Part shown: positions 36,899-48,229 of the stretch, in pieces
Position numbering within the stretch: the stretch's first letter is position 1
Layout: every line of letters begins with the position of its first letter
DNA from: Metallyticus violacea
Taxonomy: Eukaryota > Arthropoda > Insecta > Mantodea > Metallyticidae
DNA length: 64,000 nucleotides
Reading direction: 5' to 3'
Assembly (NCBI GenBank): GCA_030762175.1
Contig: CM060840.1
Span: 38,986,501-39,050,500 of the forward strand
Program-made: the position numbers and the translations under genes
Notes under the pieces: generated by a model
What the model was told of the DNA's origin: nothing
The model's input: the letters and a program-made list of their open reading frames with translations, nothing else
The model's database searches: none

Positions 36899-37599
36899 TA
36901 TACAGGCTGTAACGAAAAGGTAATTCAAAACTTTGGGGTAACATTACTCACATATACAGGATAAAAATATAATATGAATATGGTTCGGAATTGTTTTATT
37001 TCTTTATTAGAGCCGCTTTTCTACACCTCAGAATATTCAAAAAAATAACCATATGAAACAAAAAAATGTGCAAAGTGTCCTTCATTAGCATGGATACAAC
37101 TCGCCTTTGCATGCCTCCTGGATGCACTGGCAGACTTACAGAATATGAGCTGGAAGGCTCTCTAAATCTTCGGCTAATCCATATTTCATATGAGCATTTG
37201 CTAACTCCGCATTCGAACACCTCATTGTACTGTATCTGGAACGAGTCCGTAAACACGCAGAACTGACACTACGTGCTCGGCTACGTTAAGCAATAAAATG
37301 AGTAGCATAACAACGGTGAACCTAGGGACTAAGAGTTGTTGCAACATCCTCATTCCATTTAACTGGAGATAAAGCCTACTGTACTTATTAAGCAGTTCTG
37401 TTGTGAAGTTATTGCCACAGGACAACTATGCCGACATTCTAACTTGCATATCACAACATGTTACTGTTAGTGGTGCTGTAGACAAAGGGCTCTAACAAGG
37501 AAATAAAGCATTTCCGGACCCATGTTCATATAGCATATTTGCTATATGCTGGGAATTGTTCCTTACATTTTTGACATACTTTTTGTTACACTCTGTATA
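36899..37599 (-). mobile_element. Internally deleted mariner-like element with long terminal inverted repeats
   Basis: The ends at 36901 (TACAGGCTGTAACGAAAAGG) and 37597 (inverted: TACAGAGTGTAACAAAAAGT) are flanked by TA dinucleotides at 36899-36900 and 37598-37599, the target duplication of Tc1/mariner elements. Similarity of the two ends continues inward for roughly 125 bases; matching words are TTCGGAATTGTTTTATTTC on the left and, inverted, TCCGGAAATGCTTTATTTC on the right. On the minus strand an ATG at 37225 opens MRCSNAELANAHMKYGLAED, which matches the start of an insect transposase type beginning 'MxYSNAELADMHFMYGLAxG'. The frame then ends, and only about 700 bases remain of what should be over 1.2 kb. 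It is thus non-autonomous, keeping the ends and the transposase start. Confidence 0.82.
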
Positions 37600-39615
37600 T
37601 CAATAAATTATTATTATTATCAATAACTTAAATTAATTCTTATAAAGTATAGGTATAAGATAATTAAAGGAAAACTAAATTGGTATGTTGATTTATGCCC
37701 TAATAAAGTTTTTGCATTATAATAAAGCTATTAAATAAGCAGCGATACATAAAATTGAAAGCTTGGGAGTTCACATTCCGAGCCTTTTGTGGGCATTTGT
37801 TACACATTTCTGTCGATCTGTGCCTATATTGTTACATTAATTTATTCCTATTTGGCCTAACTGTTAGATAGTTGCATATTGTAGAAAAAATAATTATATT
37901 TAGATCCAGTGTAAGTAATATTGGGCCAAGTATGTTTTAATTTTGAGCAGTTTTGAAAAATGTATACATTTATACACATTTTGTACTTTCTATTTTTAAA
38001 CATTGCCTATGATTAACGTCTTTAGAAGAGTCATATATTTCACACAGCTAATTTTAACAACATAATATATTACTATTTCACTTCCATAGTTTTCTTTTGA
38101 ATGCCATACATTACCATATTGACAAATTGCAAAATAAATTATGTTTATATATTTTAACTGCACACATATAAAAAGAAAAATGTAATTATAAAATACCATT
38201 TAATATATCTTTAAGAAGTTTTATATCTGAGAGCAATTAGGATATAAATGTTATACTGGTTAAAATAACCCAAAGAATATAGAAAATCTCAATATATTTT
38301 TACTATTGTTTTAAGAGATAGCACTATGAAAACTTAAGCCAAATAGATGTTTATGAGAAATTTAAATTTTAATTATTTTTAATGTTCAAATTCAAAATGC
38401 CATTTACGAAACAATTTCTAATTAAAATTCAGGATTTTTTTTAATTTCATTTGTACATGTTTGAAGAAATCAAGTTGTGTTTTTCAATTTGAAATATTTA
38501 TTTGATATATTTTTCAAAATTCTGATATTATATTTAAACATTGATTAACTTTTTAAATTTGAATTAATATTTGTACGGTTAAAATTCACAATACATTTAA
38601 GTTTTCAAGCAATTATTTAGACATGTATGTGCCAAATTTACAGTCTAGTGGAAGAAAATTGTTTCGCATGAAGCATTTTGAAAAAAAAATATATATATAT
38701 GTATAATTTTGAGAAAGAAATTAAAGTGCTGTATATGATTTTTAATATAGCTACTGAGCCTTTAAAAATGGGTTCAACAGAAAAAAAGGTACTTCAGGCA
38801 TGAATCAAAGTCACTGTTAATGCAAAAAAGTAAATTTTAATTTTTGTGAAGATTTAATAAAAAACTCCACAATGGTGCCTTTAAAAAACTAAATAATTTA
38901 GTATATATGCATAAGGGAGGGGGGGTATTTTGCTTAATTTTTTTAAAGTTGTTGTTTGTTTTTATTTTTTACCCAGTATTCTGAGTGGGGCTTATCAACG
39001 GGTAGCTTGGTCGCTTTAGTTCTGATACATTTCTCCTTTTTTCAGGTAAGTCGATAAGTACGCAGATATTTTTTTCCCACATGATGCCTACCTTGTGATA
39101 AAAGGATATTTAAAACGTCTCTGAACTGTAGTAAGTTGTTCACTTTACTTTATTTTTACTATATATTTAATGTATGTTGAAAATGTATGCCCATTACAGA
39201 GCCTATGTTTCCATCTTTGAAGCAGCCAATAAATAGACAATTGAACGAGGGAGGTTCTTTTAAAACATGTGTTAGATAAATCTAATGAAGTCATGGGATA
39301 ATTAATCTCAAGTAAAAGAAAGATATGAAAAAAGTAAATAAATCTGTTCATGGAAATCAAAGTTAACGAGAAGCTACGTTAGATTTAATAAGCCTTTTAA
39401 CCTATGCTTTTACAATTTGAATAGCATTGTATGTATTACGTACCGGTACTTGTATCAGTATATGAACACCAAGTGTTGTTTTACGCTATGGTCGAAGTAT
39501 TCTATTTAATAACTAAATTTGTTCAGTACTGTCACTTCCATCTTTTTATATTCAACTTGCACACATAATGCACATTACAGTACTCACTGATCATTATTGA
39601 TACATGAAAACCTCC
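37600..39615. other. Unassigned AT-rich stretch
   Basis: Very AT-rich, with a short ATT run right after the transposon and an (AT)n run near 38690. No coding signal. Confidence 0.4.
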
Positions 39616-39934
39616 CTGCCATCCAGTCGGTCCTGGTGGTGTAGTGGTTACCATACTTACCTCCTAAACCCAAGATCGCGGGTTCGAACCCGGCCAGGAC
39701 CGATGGATTTTTTTCGGGGCGTAAAAATCCTAAGTATGGCTTCCTTCGGAAGCCGTGGGTCCCGTGTCGTACATTTACGGCACGAAAAAGAACCTCAAGC
39801 CTGAAAGAGAGGCCTCTGAGCAAAATTTGTCGGCCGTTTCACGCCCTGAGTTGAATGGGACGCTGATGACCTGAGCTGTTAAAGAGCGTTCATAAATAAA
39901 TCATTAAAAAAAAAATTCATTCACTGCCATCCAG
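39616..39934 (+). mobile_element. SINE-A, full length, with 11-bp target duplication
   Basis: The body starts at 39629. The head keeps a tRNA-like fold: acceptor stem halves GGTCCTG and CAGGACC pair perfectly, with A box TGGTGTAGTGGTTACC and B box GGGTTCGAACCC. The body ends GACCTGAGCTGTTAAAGAGC followed by an AAATAAA and A-rich tail. CTGCCATCCAG flanks it (39616-39626 and 39924-39934). The promoter boxes are intact, so transcription by RNA polymerase III is possible in principle. The tRNA source is probably of the Val/Gly/Asp type (inference from TGTAGTGGTTA). Confidence 0.95.
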
Positions 39935-41176
39935 CAATATAGACTCCTCGCCACATATGCAGATATAGCAACCTAACAGTTGTAGGTAACTATTTTATCT
40001 CAATGAATATGTTTCTCATGATGTATTCATATGTTAATAAAAGTGGAGGCTGAAAAATAATGGAATTTGTGATTTTAAAACAGAAGCATAATGTTTTTGC
40101 AAAACTGAATTGAAATATGGATTTTTGTCTTAAGTTTTTATGTTCCTTGTGCTTCAATAGGTATAAGGGAGAAATTTTTACTGTATAAAGTATATTTTTT
40201 AAACCTGGTTGAATAGTCTATTAAGTAGTTAAAAATACAATGCAGGACAATTTTACTCAAAAAAAATTTTCTTTTGCATATATGACATCGACAGGTACCA
40301 CATCGTGTTGTAAGTATCAGGAGACCTGGTGAAATCATACTTTTTAAGAAGTTTACGTGTTGCAAAAAATTTTTCACCAGTTTCTACATACTATAAAGAC
40401 ACTGGATTTGATCAGCGATAATTGTACTGACAAAACAGAAGCCAAAAGTGATGCAAAGTTTATTTTCATTAACAACAACAGGATGATTTCGTGCCATCCT
40501 CCAGTTTTTCCCCAATAAGAAGTTACTATTTTTACCATGTTCTTCGATTTCATGATCATATATACACTCCAGATGAATGTCTTTCAGCATCAGCTATGAA
40601 TTGCGTAAATGCGTTCATGGCTGCGCTGAAGATATAAGGAACTTTGAAACCTAGTGGCAGAAGTACTTTAAAATCACCAAAGTTATCGCTCGCCTTAACA
40701 GTCCTTACTGTGCTTCTGGGATCACTCCTTCCAGATATAAAGATAAAAGATACGAAAATGATGACTATATAGAAACACTTGAGTAACTGATAGCAATGAT
40801 TCTGCATTGCTTCAAGTTGAAAAAGGGGTAATTTACATTTACTTTCTCACAATAGATATGATAAGCTGTTATCCCACTGAGCAAAAGGAATAGCAGATAT
40901 TAAAAACATAACTAAATGTATAATCATGAACATGTGCCTTTTATCAGAAAATTCTGGAATGGCCAACAACTGATATTAGACATGAGTGCTTATTAGGATT
41001 TAATGACGATAATTGTAAACACTTTTAATATTTAAGCAGTATTTAGTTTAATAAATATAAAAAATAAAATTTCCACATAATATTGCCTATCATCTCTACA
41101 ACCTTAATAATATTTTAATATTTTGTGCAGCAGAAGTTGTTGAATAATCTATGGAAAAAATAGAGTAAGATTGTGT
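39935..41176. other. Unassigned stretch with one weak minus-strand coding candidate
   Basis: At 40556-40807 (minus) an 83-codon frame begins with a hydrophobic stretch (CFYIVIIFVSFIFIS) like a signal peptide and continues SDPRSTVRTVKASDNFGDFK. Overlapping minus frames continue to 40138. It is not recognised and could be chance, since AT-rich DNA readily encodes hydrophobic runs. Confidence 0.25.

Positions 41177-41229
<53 letters not shown>
41177..41229. repeat. (AAT)n microsatellite
   Basis: About 17 AAT units. Confidence 0.95.
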
Positions 41230-41399
41230 GTTAAGATGGAGAAATATTTTCTCATTTACCATATGATATTGCATATTATTTTTAAAGAAAAAATAGGCAT
41301 AAATGCAAAAGTGAAGTCAATGAATAGCTCAAATAATGCATGATAACCATTTTTGCACTTTTTTCCCTAGAGCATATCTTTTTCTGAAGCTAATGTAGA

Positions 41400-41408
41400 A
41401 TATTATTA

Positions 41409-41464
<56 letters not shown>

Positions 41465-41466
41465 TT
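41400..41466. repeat. (TTA)n microsatellite
   Basis: About 21 units with one interruption (TTG). It lies 170 bases from the complementary AAT run at 41177, so the two could pair as an inverted repeat. Confidence 0.95.
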
Positions 41467-41885
41467 ATATTTTCTCATAAGTAAGACAAATTACTGAATT
41501 ACAACAATTAAATTTAAAAATAATGATTTTAATAACGAAAAGAAGTGAAGTACTACTTAATACTTTTAATTCGGTATTTAATACTCAAACAATCTTATTT
41601 CCATTTGGTTTACTAGACAGTTTGTGAGTTTGGCATGTTTTCCAGATGTTTAACCTGTCCAGAATCACCTTATAAACAAATGAAATACGTCAACATTTCA
41701 TGGCGCACCTGGTACATTGTTTTTAAGTACTCAACATGTCTGTGGTAATTATTGAATGCAGTGTATACCACAATATTTCACATACAATTTAATGGGTATT
41801 GAACAAAAATATTGAAACATTTCGAAATCAAAAGTTATCCACCTCTCCCTCTCATCTCTGTCAGCTTGGCTCTTTTTCTCTTTTT

Positions 41886-41934
41886 CACACACACACAAAC
41901 GCGCGCGCGCGCACACACACACACACGCACACAC
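41886..41934. repeat. Composite (CA)n-(CG)n-(CA)n microsatellite
   Basis: Alternating purine-pyrimidine tract with a central block of six CG dinucleotides, in a region otherwise poor in CG. Such tracts can adopt left-handed DNA (general knowledge). Confidence 0.95.
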
Positions 41935-43179
41935 CTTTTTTATGTTGTGTAACAAATGAATAACAGCAGCAACGTACATTCCAACTCTCGAACAGACAAC
42001 TGACGAAGCGAGCTCTACTAATGTATGCACATGCCATTAAACATCATTAATTGATATTATCGACTCTTATACACCTTTTCACTTAGCTGTGGGAGTCGAA
42101 GAATGTTCTAGCATGTTCTGACAACCTGTGTTTATTGTAGAGTCATCGTGGTCATAAGCTGCTCGTTAGTGTTCTTGAAAAGTCTAACAGCATGAAACAC
42201 AAGTTTCAGAGAGTACAAATTTCAGAGTGATTCTGATGTTTGACTTCGGTGCTTCCTTTATGCACTGGGTTGCAAACGAAGCCTAGTGCATACACAAAAG
42301 TTAATATTTACAAACAAAATATATTATTGAATAATTCTGTGCAACCTAAGTATGTTATAATACTTTCTCGGTATATTACTGTAAATGATGATCAATAATG
42401 AAATTATTGCCACAAAAGTATTTGAGGCGTTGAAGAAACTAGACTAGAATAAACGCAATATTAATTCAAGCTATAAAATACATAATAATCAATTTGCTAA
42501 AATTAAAATGTGAAGTATGATAACGAAAAAATTCAAGAATGTAAAGGACTAAAGCAAAAGTGTGGACTCTCAGCCGCTTTATTTAAAATAATCACACGCA
42601 TTTAAATTGTCTAAGAAACTCAGCACATTTCTTAAATGTTCTAATATAAATGGAATCTCACCATACAAATTGTGTAATATGGCTTACATTGATAACAACA
42701 CAATCCACAAAAGTAAATATATTATTTTTATCAAAGATAATAACGTATTTACGTGAATCTAATGCGCACACTTTGGTCCAAATGTATTATTTAAAATACA
42801 TTGGGGACAAAACGGTTCTGTTGTTCACCGGTAAATTAATTCAAATTTATAGTTTATTACGTCATAATACGTTGCTACAATTCTAGACTTCGTTGCATTT
42901 GTTGTTGGCCTGTTATTGCGTAGGGCTTTGAAGAGTAGGTAGTCGCCTTTAGATCTGGGTAATGAGCAGGTCACACTAGTATTGTAACATGGAGTCTTTC
43001 TTTCTAACTGTCTAGACACACGCCTAACATTATGTATTTTGCATGTAAAGAAATCCACATCCATGCGCTTGGAGAATAAGAAGGACTGCAAAACCTTTTA
43101 AATTGTATCTTCTTGCATAAATTGGTTCACGGATCAAAACGAAATATATTTCACTATTTGCGATTATTACTTCTCAAGC
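41935..43179. other. Unassigned stretch
   Basis: Near 42130 a fragment TCATCGTGGTCATAAG resembles part of SINE-D (GCCATCGTGGCCATAAG at 29.7 kb) and may be SINE debris. The remainder is unassigned. Confidence 0.35.
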
Positions 43180-43645
43180 CATAATACGAATAGTATCTCC
43201 GTTGAATTTATCAGCTTTCTGTATATATCTCAGTCTTATCAGCGTTACCTGGTTATCTCCATAGGCATATTCTCCTGTATCTGCATATAGACCGATGCAC
43301 TCATTTACCTGTGAAGTGAACATGGCTTCATTGTTCCAGTTGATATGCTGCTGGTACCATGCAATGCGAGATGTCGGACTTCCATGCTGGATTGCTGAAC
43401 ACCTTAATGGACGAGGGATTCGTATACAGATCTAATATTTGGGGAGAAAAAAGACACTACTTAAATTGGCTGCAGTTAACCTTCTTTCTCTCAGAGCCAT
43501 TAAGTCCTTAAGCACAGAAATTCTTGGTTTACCTGAATGTTGTTCTTCTGGATTACCACTTTCTTGATATCGCTCCACAAACTGGATCGCTCTTTCGGTA
43601 CTCAGCTCAATAGTAGCATCAGTTTATGTTGAACCATTTTTATAT
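43180..43645 (-). pseudogene. Tc1-like transposase pseudogene
   Basis: On the minus strand, in order: IELSTERAIQFVERYQESG, then HSGKPRISV and RERRLTAANLSS, which match a Tc1-type paired DNA-binding domain ending with the GRPR-like motif (here GKPR). After a frameshift come PLRCSAIQHG, then SRIAWYQQHINWNNE (43330-43370) and AMFTSQVNECIGLYAD. The last two parts match 'RLAWCQQHxxWNxxxWxxVxFSDECRIGL', the block around the first catalytic Asp, which is damaged here by a small insertion. The remaining catalytic part is missing. It is a dead fragment of roughly half a transposase. Confidence 0.72.
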
Positions 43646-43989
43646 AATTATCCCAATTGCCATAAACATTTCATCTATATATAAATAATGTCGTTGAGCA
43701 TTCATTTTATTCATCAAAAACATCTCATACCATTTCTTCCAATATTTTAACGGAGGAAAGTTGCTAAACTTCGGAATTAAAAAATAGCTTACTTACTTAT
43801 TCACAATTAACCATTTAAATTAATAAAATCAACGATAATATTATCTATTATGTATAAAAATGAACAAAAAACTAGCAATTACTAACTACCGTATTTATCA
43901 TATATTTAAATCTACCAAGATTATTATTTAACTGTTTGTTGTTCTTAACTAATTCTGATGTGTATATTTGAATATATTTTTGGAATTTT

Positions 43990-44363
43990 GAAGAGAAAAT
44001 TGACCACATACAATTGTTTATACAATGTTTTGCTGATGATCAAGTCGTCATAATTTAGGATAAAGATGACGTAGAACTAGGTTAGAAAATTAAGGAACAG
44101 TAATACAATAGGCAAATGAATATAAGGGAAAAACCGAACATGTATGCATAGATAACAATATAGAATATTTGAATATTGAAAATGATATATCAAAATAAAA
44201 TTATAATGTTAAAGTTTAGAAATTATAACAAACAAACAAGATACTAATAGAAAAGAAATTAAACAAATTATTGACATAAATCTATTGGAGTCAGTTCATT
44301 TTAGGTTCTGGAGCGAAAGTATTAGGAATAAATAAATAAATAAATGGTTTTTATATATGCAGC

Positions 44364-44445
<82 letters not shown>

Positions 44446-44640
44446 GTATTCTGACTTATGAATGTAAACTATAACAAGATATATTAAGTGCTGCGAGATA
44501 AAAAAAATCTTGCGGAAATTACCTCTAATTTCAAAATTATATTATACAATTATATTATACAATTGGAGAATATAAAATGAAAGACAAAGTAAAAGTAGAA
44601 TGAGATCTAGATATTGTAGGGATGGTATAAAATAATATGT
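43990..44640 (+). pseudogene. LINE reverse transcriptase remnant
   Basis: On the plus strand, FADDQVVII at about 44027-44053 matches the catalytic 'FADDQVIxA' motif common in insect non-LTR elements, followed by DKDDVELG and a degenerate 'NIxxxKTKxM' part. Around 44250-44300 a VSSF segment matches the usual 'xVSxFxYLG' block. Further on, near 44450-44530, ILTYEC and, in another frame, KKILRKLPL resemble the '(L)YGCExW...AAEMxxLR' region. Many stops and shifts are present. An (AAT)n array has expanded inside it (44365-44445). Confidence 0.5.
44365..44445. repeat. (AAT)27 microsatellite
   Basis: About 27 uninterrupted units, the longest trinucleotide array in the window. Confidence 0.95.
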
Positions 44641-46671
44641 TTTGTATATGTCCTTTGTAGAGTATCAGAATCCGTGGTTAATTGGAGACCAATAGAAAAA
44701 GAGATACAAAAGCGAAATTGTTATTGGGTGATACATGCAATAAAAAGTGGTAGAGATGAGACTGAACAATGTTTGACAGATACTCCTTGAGTTTGGGAGC
44801 TGGAAAACATGGGAATTTGTTACAAAACCGGTGATAAACAAAACTGAAATTAACAACATATATTGCATTTTTTAACCTGACACTGCTATAAATTCCTATT
44901 ATTTCTCTTGTACTCTTTGACCAATTTACTTTATGCTTTATTGCACTTTTATAAAAACTGGTTGTTTCAGAATTGTGTTATTCATGTTTTGACCAGGCAA
45001 CGTTTAATTTTTGTGATTCACATTTTTCAGATTAGTTGCTTTGTATTCTCAGCCAAGTTAATTGCCTCTTATCTGAAGCATCTCTTAAAGGAATTTTCAG
45101 AGAAAGCTTACCAGCCATTTTGTGTGTTAGACTAAAATTCGACATCAAAATATTTAGCATAACTATGAAATAACATGAAAAGCTAATGGAAATGTTAAGA
45201 GTTCCCTCCTCGATATCATTTGGTGACGGTCTTCAAAAACATCTAATCTTAATGTTTTCTTTGCTACTCGGTTGTTTAGCAGCCATAATGTAAGATATTC
45301 TGGCAGGCTCTTGACAAACAGATTTATTTAAGTAATAAAATAGAAATAAGAAAACAGGAATAGGAGATCTTTATATGTTAACATATGTAAACAGAAACAT
45401 AGCTTAAAGAGGCTATGTTAAACAAAAAAAAAATAATAATAATTTATACAATTACAACAGAAGCCAAGAGCGTTCATAACCTAAAATGACCAAACGGGAA
45501 AAAATAAATAAATGGAACTAAATTTTAAGAGAAATAAAAATATGCAAATGTACCATCGATAAACAAGACGTGCAAACGCAAATAGCAAGAGCATTCATAA
45601 GGGAGGTGTGTGAATGAGTAATTTTGCTTTTCGTCACACTTTTGAGTTTAGTTGACTATTCAAATTTTCAAGATTTGAAGTGAAAAATATTAGTGGTCTA
45701 TAAAACGTACCTCATTATATTATCAGCAAGCAAAGGTTGTGTTATTTTAAGACATTCTTATCCCTGACGTAAAATTTTGAGCCATGACTGTATTTTGCAT
45801 ATAAATATACCACAACTTTCAGCAAAGAATGTACTCATTTGATTTTGTAAGTAAAATTAATTTTGGTGGTAGACGCAGCTAAGATGCCTTCCAAATCTTG
45901 CAAATCGTGTTAATGGGCTGCAATGAGCTTGAACACCCATATACACAGTAAGGCTGGAAATAATGTATACAGAACTTTGTAGATATTGGTGGGAGTGATG
46001 GGCTTGCAGTCATATTCTTCACTGATATAATGTGACAAGTATTCTTGAGAAGGCCTTTGTTATAAAGCATTGTTTTTTTGCGATAGTAAGGCGGGCCTAG
46101 TAAGTTGCGTTTTTGAATATTTTGAAAAAGTACATAAACCTCATGAAAAGATCCAAAAGTGTTATTATTAATATAGAAATTTAGCGGAAGTGGATCAGTA
46201 CTCTGGAAGAATGTACACTCTGGATTTGTACTCGAAAAACTTGTGCATCAGCAACACGTTGTGAAAAGAGCTAGGTGTGGAATGACTGCCTGTTCAGATG
46301 TTTTTTTTTAAGAATTGGGAACAGTTTCCTATCGTATGCAGGTCGGCCTCTGATTATGAGAGAGACATAAGTTCCAAAAGAACACATTCTCTCTTCGTAC
46401 TCTTACAAATGTGTATGAAGATAAACGCTTCATTCCCCCTCTGGTTTTCTGGTGAAATGATGCTGGGTGATTATGTAAACAAATACTACATTTCTTTACT
46501 TTGATTGATGTACTGAGATCATTTCAGTTCGCTATACTCATTGTTGCATCATTTCTGATCATGGCCTCATTGGATCATACTAGTGAAGATGAACGTGAGA
46601 TACTTCTTACGGTGATGCGTTTTGTTTATTTTAGATCGGTTTGTGCAAGATGTGAGGATATTCTACTCTTC
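44641..46671. other. Unassigned stretch
   Basis: Chance-like frames at 44908-45135, 45879-46070 and 46298-46713. No recognisable domain or repeat. Confidence 0.35.
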
Positions 46672-46956
46672 TCAACAATTGGTAGTGTAGTGGTAACCAT
46701 ACTTGTCTTCTAAACGCGGGTTCGATCCCGGCCAGGACCGATGGGTTTTTTTGAGGAGTAAAAGTTCTAAGGAAGTCCTTCGGAAGGCAAGTAAAGCCAT
46801 GCGTCTGGTGTCGCACATTTACGGCACGAAAAAGAACCCCAAGCCTGAAAGAGAGGCCTCTGAGCAAAATTTATCACCTGTTTCACGCTCTGAATTGAAT
46901 GGTTCGCTGATGACCTGAGGTGTTAAAGAGCGTCCGTAAATAAAACCAATCAACAA
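46672..46956 (+). mobile_element. SINE-A copy, truncated at the head
   Basis: The body is about 46679-46949. It begins at GGTAGTGTAGTGG (A box), lacks the first bases of the acceptor stem and has a 13-base gap before the B box GGTTCGATCCC. TCAACAA flanks it (46672-46678, 46950-46956), a possible 7-bp duplication. It is more diverged than the copy at 39.6 kb. Confidence 0.88.
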
Positions 46957-47908
46957 CAAATTCTTGAATAAATAAATAAACCAAATCAAAATCTTCTCAA
47001 CTATCTTTCAACAGAGACATTTTAAAGAAACTGGGTATCGAGATTCAGTACCTTTTGATATTCCATAGCTGGTAAAGAATGTAGACATTTATTTTGCTTC
47101 TATTTCATGGGATACAATTGCCTCGACGTTTGCAAACCTCGATACTAGAGATGTTTGCATTGCGGTAGTGTAACCAAGGGCATGTGTAATTACTAGTAGT
47201 ACAGACAACCCTTTACCTATTTTTTGCCATATTGTACTGAGAGACATTTTTTGTCCTAAGCAATCACACCTGCTAATGTTTTACACAGAATAATGCGTAA
47301 CCTCTCGCCATGCTACGTGTACTATCTGGCGATCAGAAGATGGCAAGCGAGAGGAATGTGTTATGTAAACATTTCTACCCTCCTTGCTGATTATTCATGC
47401 TGATAAAAATAAAGAGTGTTGTCACATACTCGTCCATGGTTAGAATCGAGCGGACCTATTAGATCAAAGTCTGAGTGGTCCTGCTCATTCATTTGGCAGC
47501 ACGGGTGTCCATACACACATACACTCGCACGTGTGCGGAAAACAGTACAAGCTTCCACACACTGCACCCCGCACTCTCTTCTTCCGACCGCGTGCAGTTC
47601 GTTTTTGGAAACGGCAGGTCTCCGTTCTGCAACCCGATTCCTGATACAGCTGTCAAGAGATCGTTGCATGATCAGTTTTTATTCAGAAGAAGGCATCAAC
47701 ACTGCTGACATAGCTGTTTGGAGCCTGAGCAAGTAAAATTGCAGAGTGGAGACTGATCATAGTTTATCAAACTTTTCATTTTGATTATATTGAAGAGAAG
47801 TAAAGAATTTGATTTTTTTTATGGCGCGTGATTGGTTTCATACCATAAACACCTATAAAATGTGTAACATTACAAAATATATTTTCTTTTGGAAGATATG
47901 CAGTGTAG
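46957..47908. other. Unassigned stretch with a GC-rich patch
   Basis: At 47400-47740 GC rises and both strands are open for around 100 codons (plus 47416-47736, minus 47391-47669). Neither translation looks like a known domain, and openness of both strands together fits a GC-rich patch better than a gene. Confidence 0.3.
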
Positions 47909-48229
47909 TACGCCAAAGATTTTTTTTGATTGATTGATTTATTTATGGACGCTCTTTAACATCTCAGGTCATCAGCGTCCCATTCAACTCAGGGCGTGAA
48001 ACGGCCGACAAATTTTGCTCAGAGGCCTCTCTTTCAGGCTTGAGGTTCTTTTTCGTGCCGTAAATGTACGACACGGGACTCACGGGTTTACTTCCCTTCC
48101 GAAGGAAGCCATACTTAGGATTATTACGCCCGAAAAAATCCATCGGTCCTGGCCGGGTTCGAACCCGCTATCTTGGGTTTAGGGGGCAAATATGGTAACC
48201 ACTACACCACCGGGACCGACTACGCCAAA
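47909..48229 (-). mobile_element. SINE-A copy, full length, with 9-bp target duplication
   Basis: The head is at 48217 on the minus strand (GGTCCCGGTGGTGTAGTGG, B box GGGTTCGAACCC), running to a TTTATTTATGG/TGATTGATTGA tail near 47929. TACGCCAAA lies at 47909-47917 and 48221-48229. Both promoter boxes are intact and it is very close in sequence to the 39.6-kb copy, suggesting recent activity of the family. Confidence 0.95.

Noticed and set aside
39629..39703. Possible functional tRNA gene
   Set aside because: A and B boxes and an acceptor-stem match are present, but the sequence continues into a repeated SINE body with target duplications, and the anticodon arm is not well formed.
39584..39823. 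Frames over 39.6 and 46.7 kb on both strands, with similar minus-strand starts
   Set aside because: Their similarity comes from shared SINE-A sequence, not from a gene family.
40138..40807. Chain of minus-strand frames beginning with a signal-peptide-like run
   Set aside because: Frames do not join through clear splice sites, and hydrophobic runs are common by chance in AT-rich DNA; kept only as a remark in the stretch entry.
41177..41466. CRISPR-like array of repeats
   Set aside because: These are simple trinucleotide microsatellites without unique spacers, in a eukaryotic setting.
47391..47736. Overlapping frames of about 100 codons on both strands
   Set aside because: Both strands being open together is explained by a GC-rich patch; no domain or splice context was seen.
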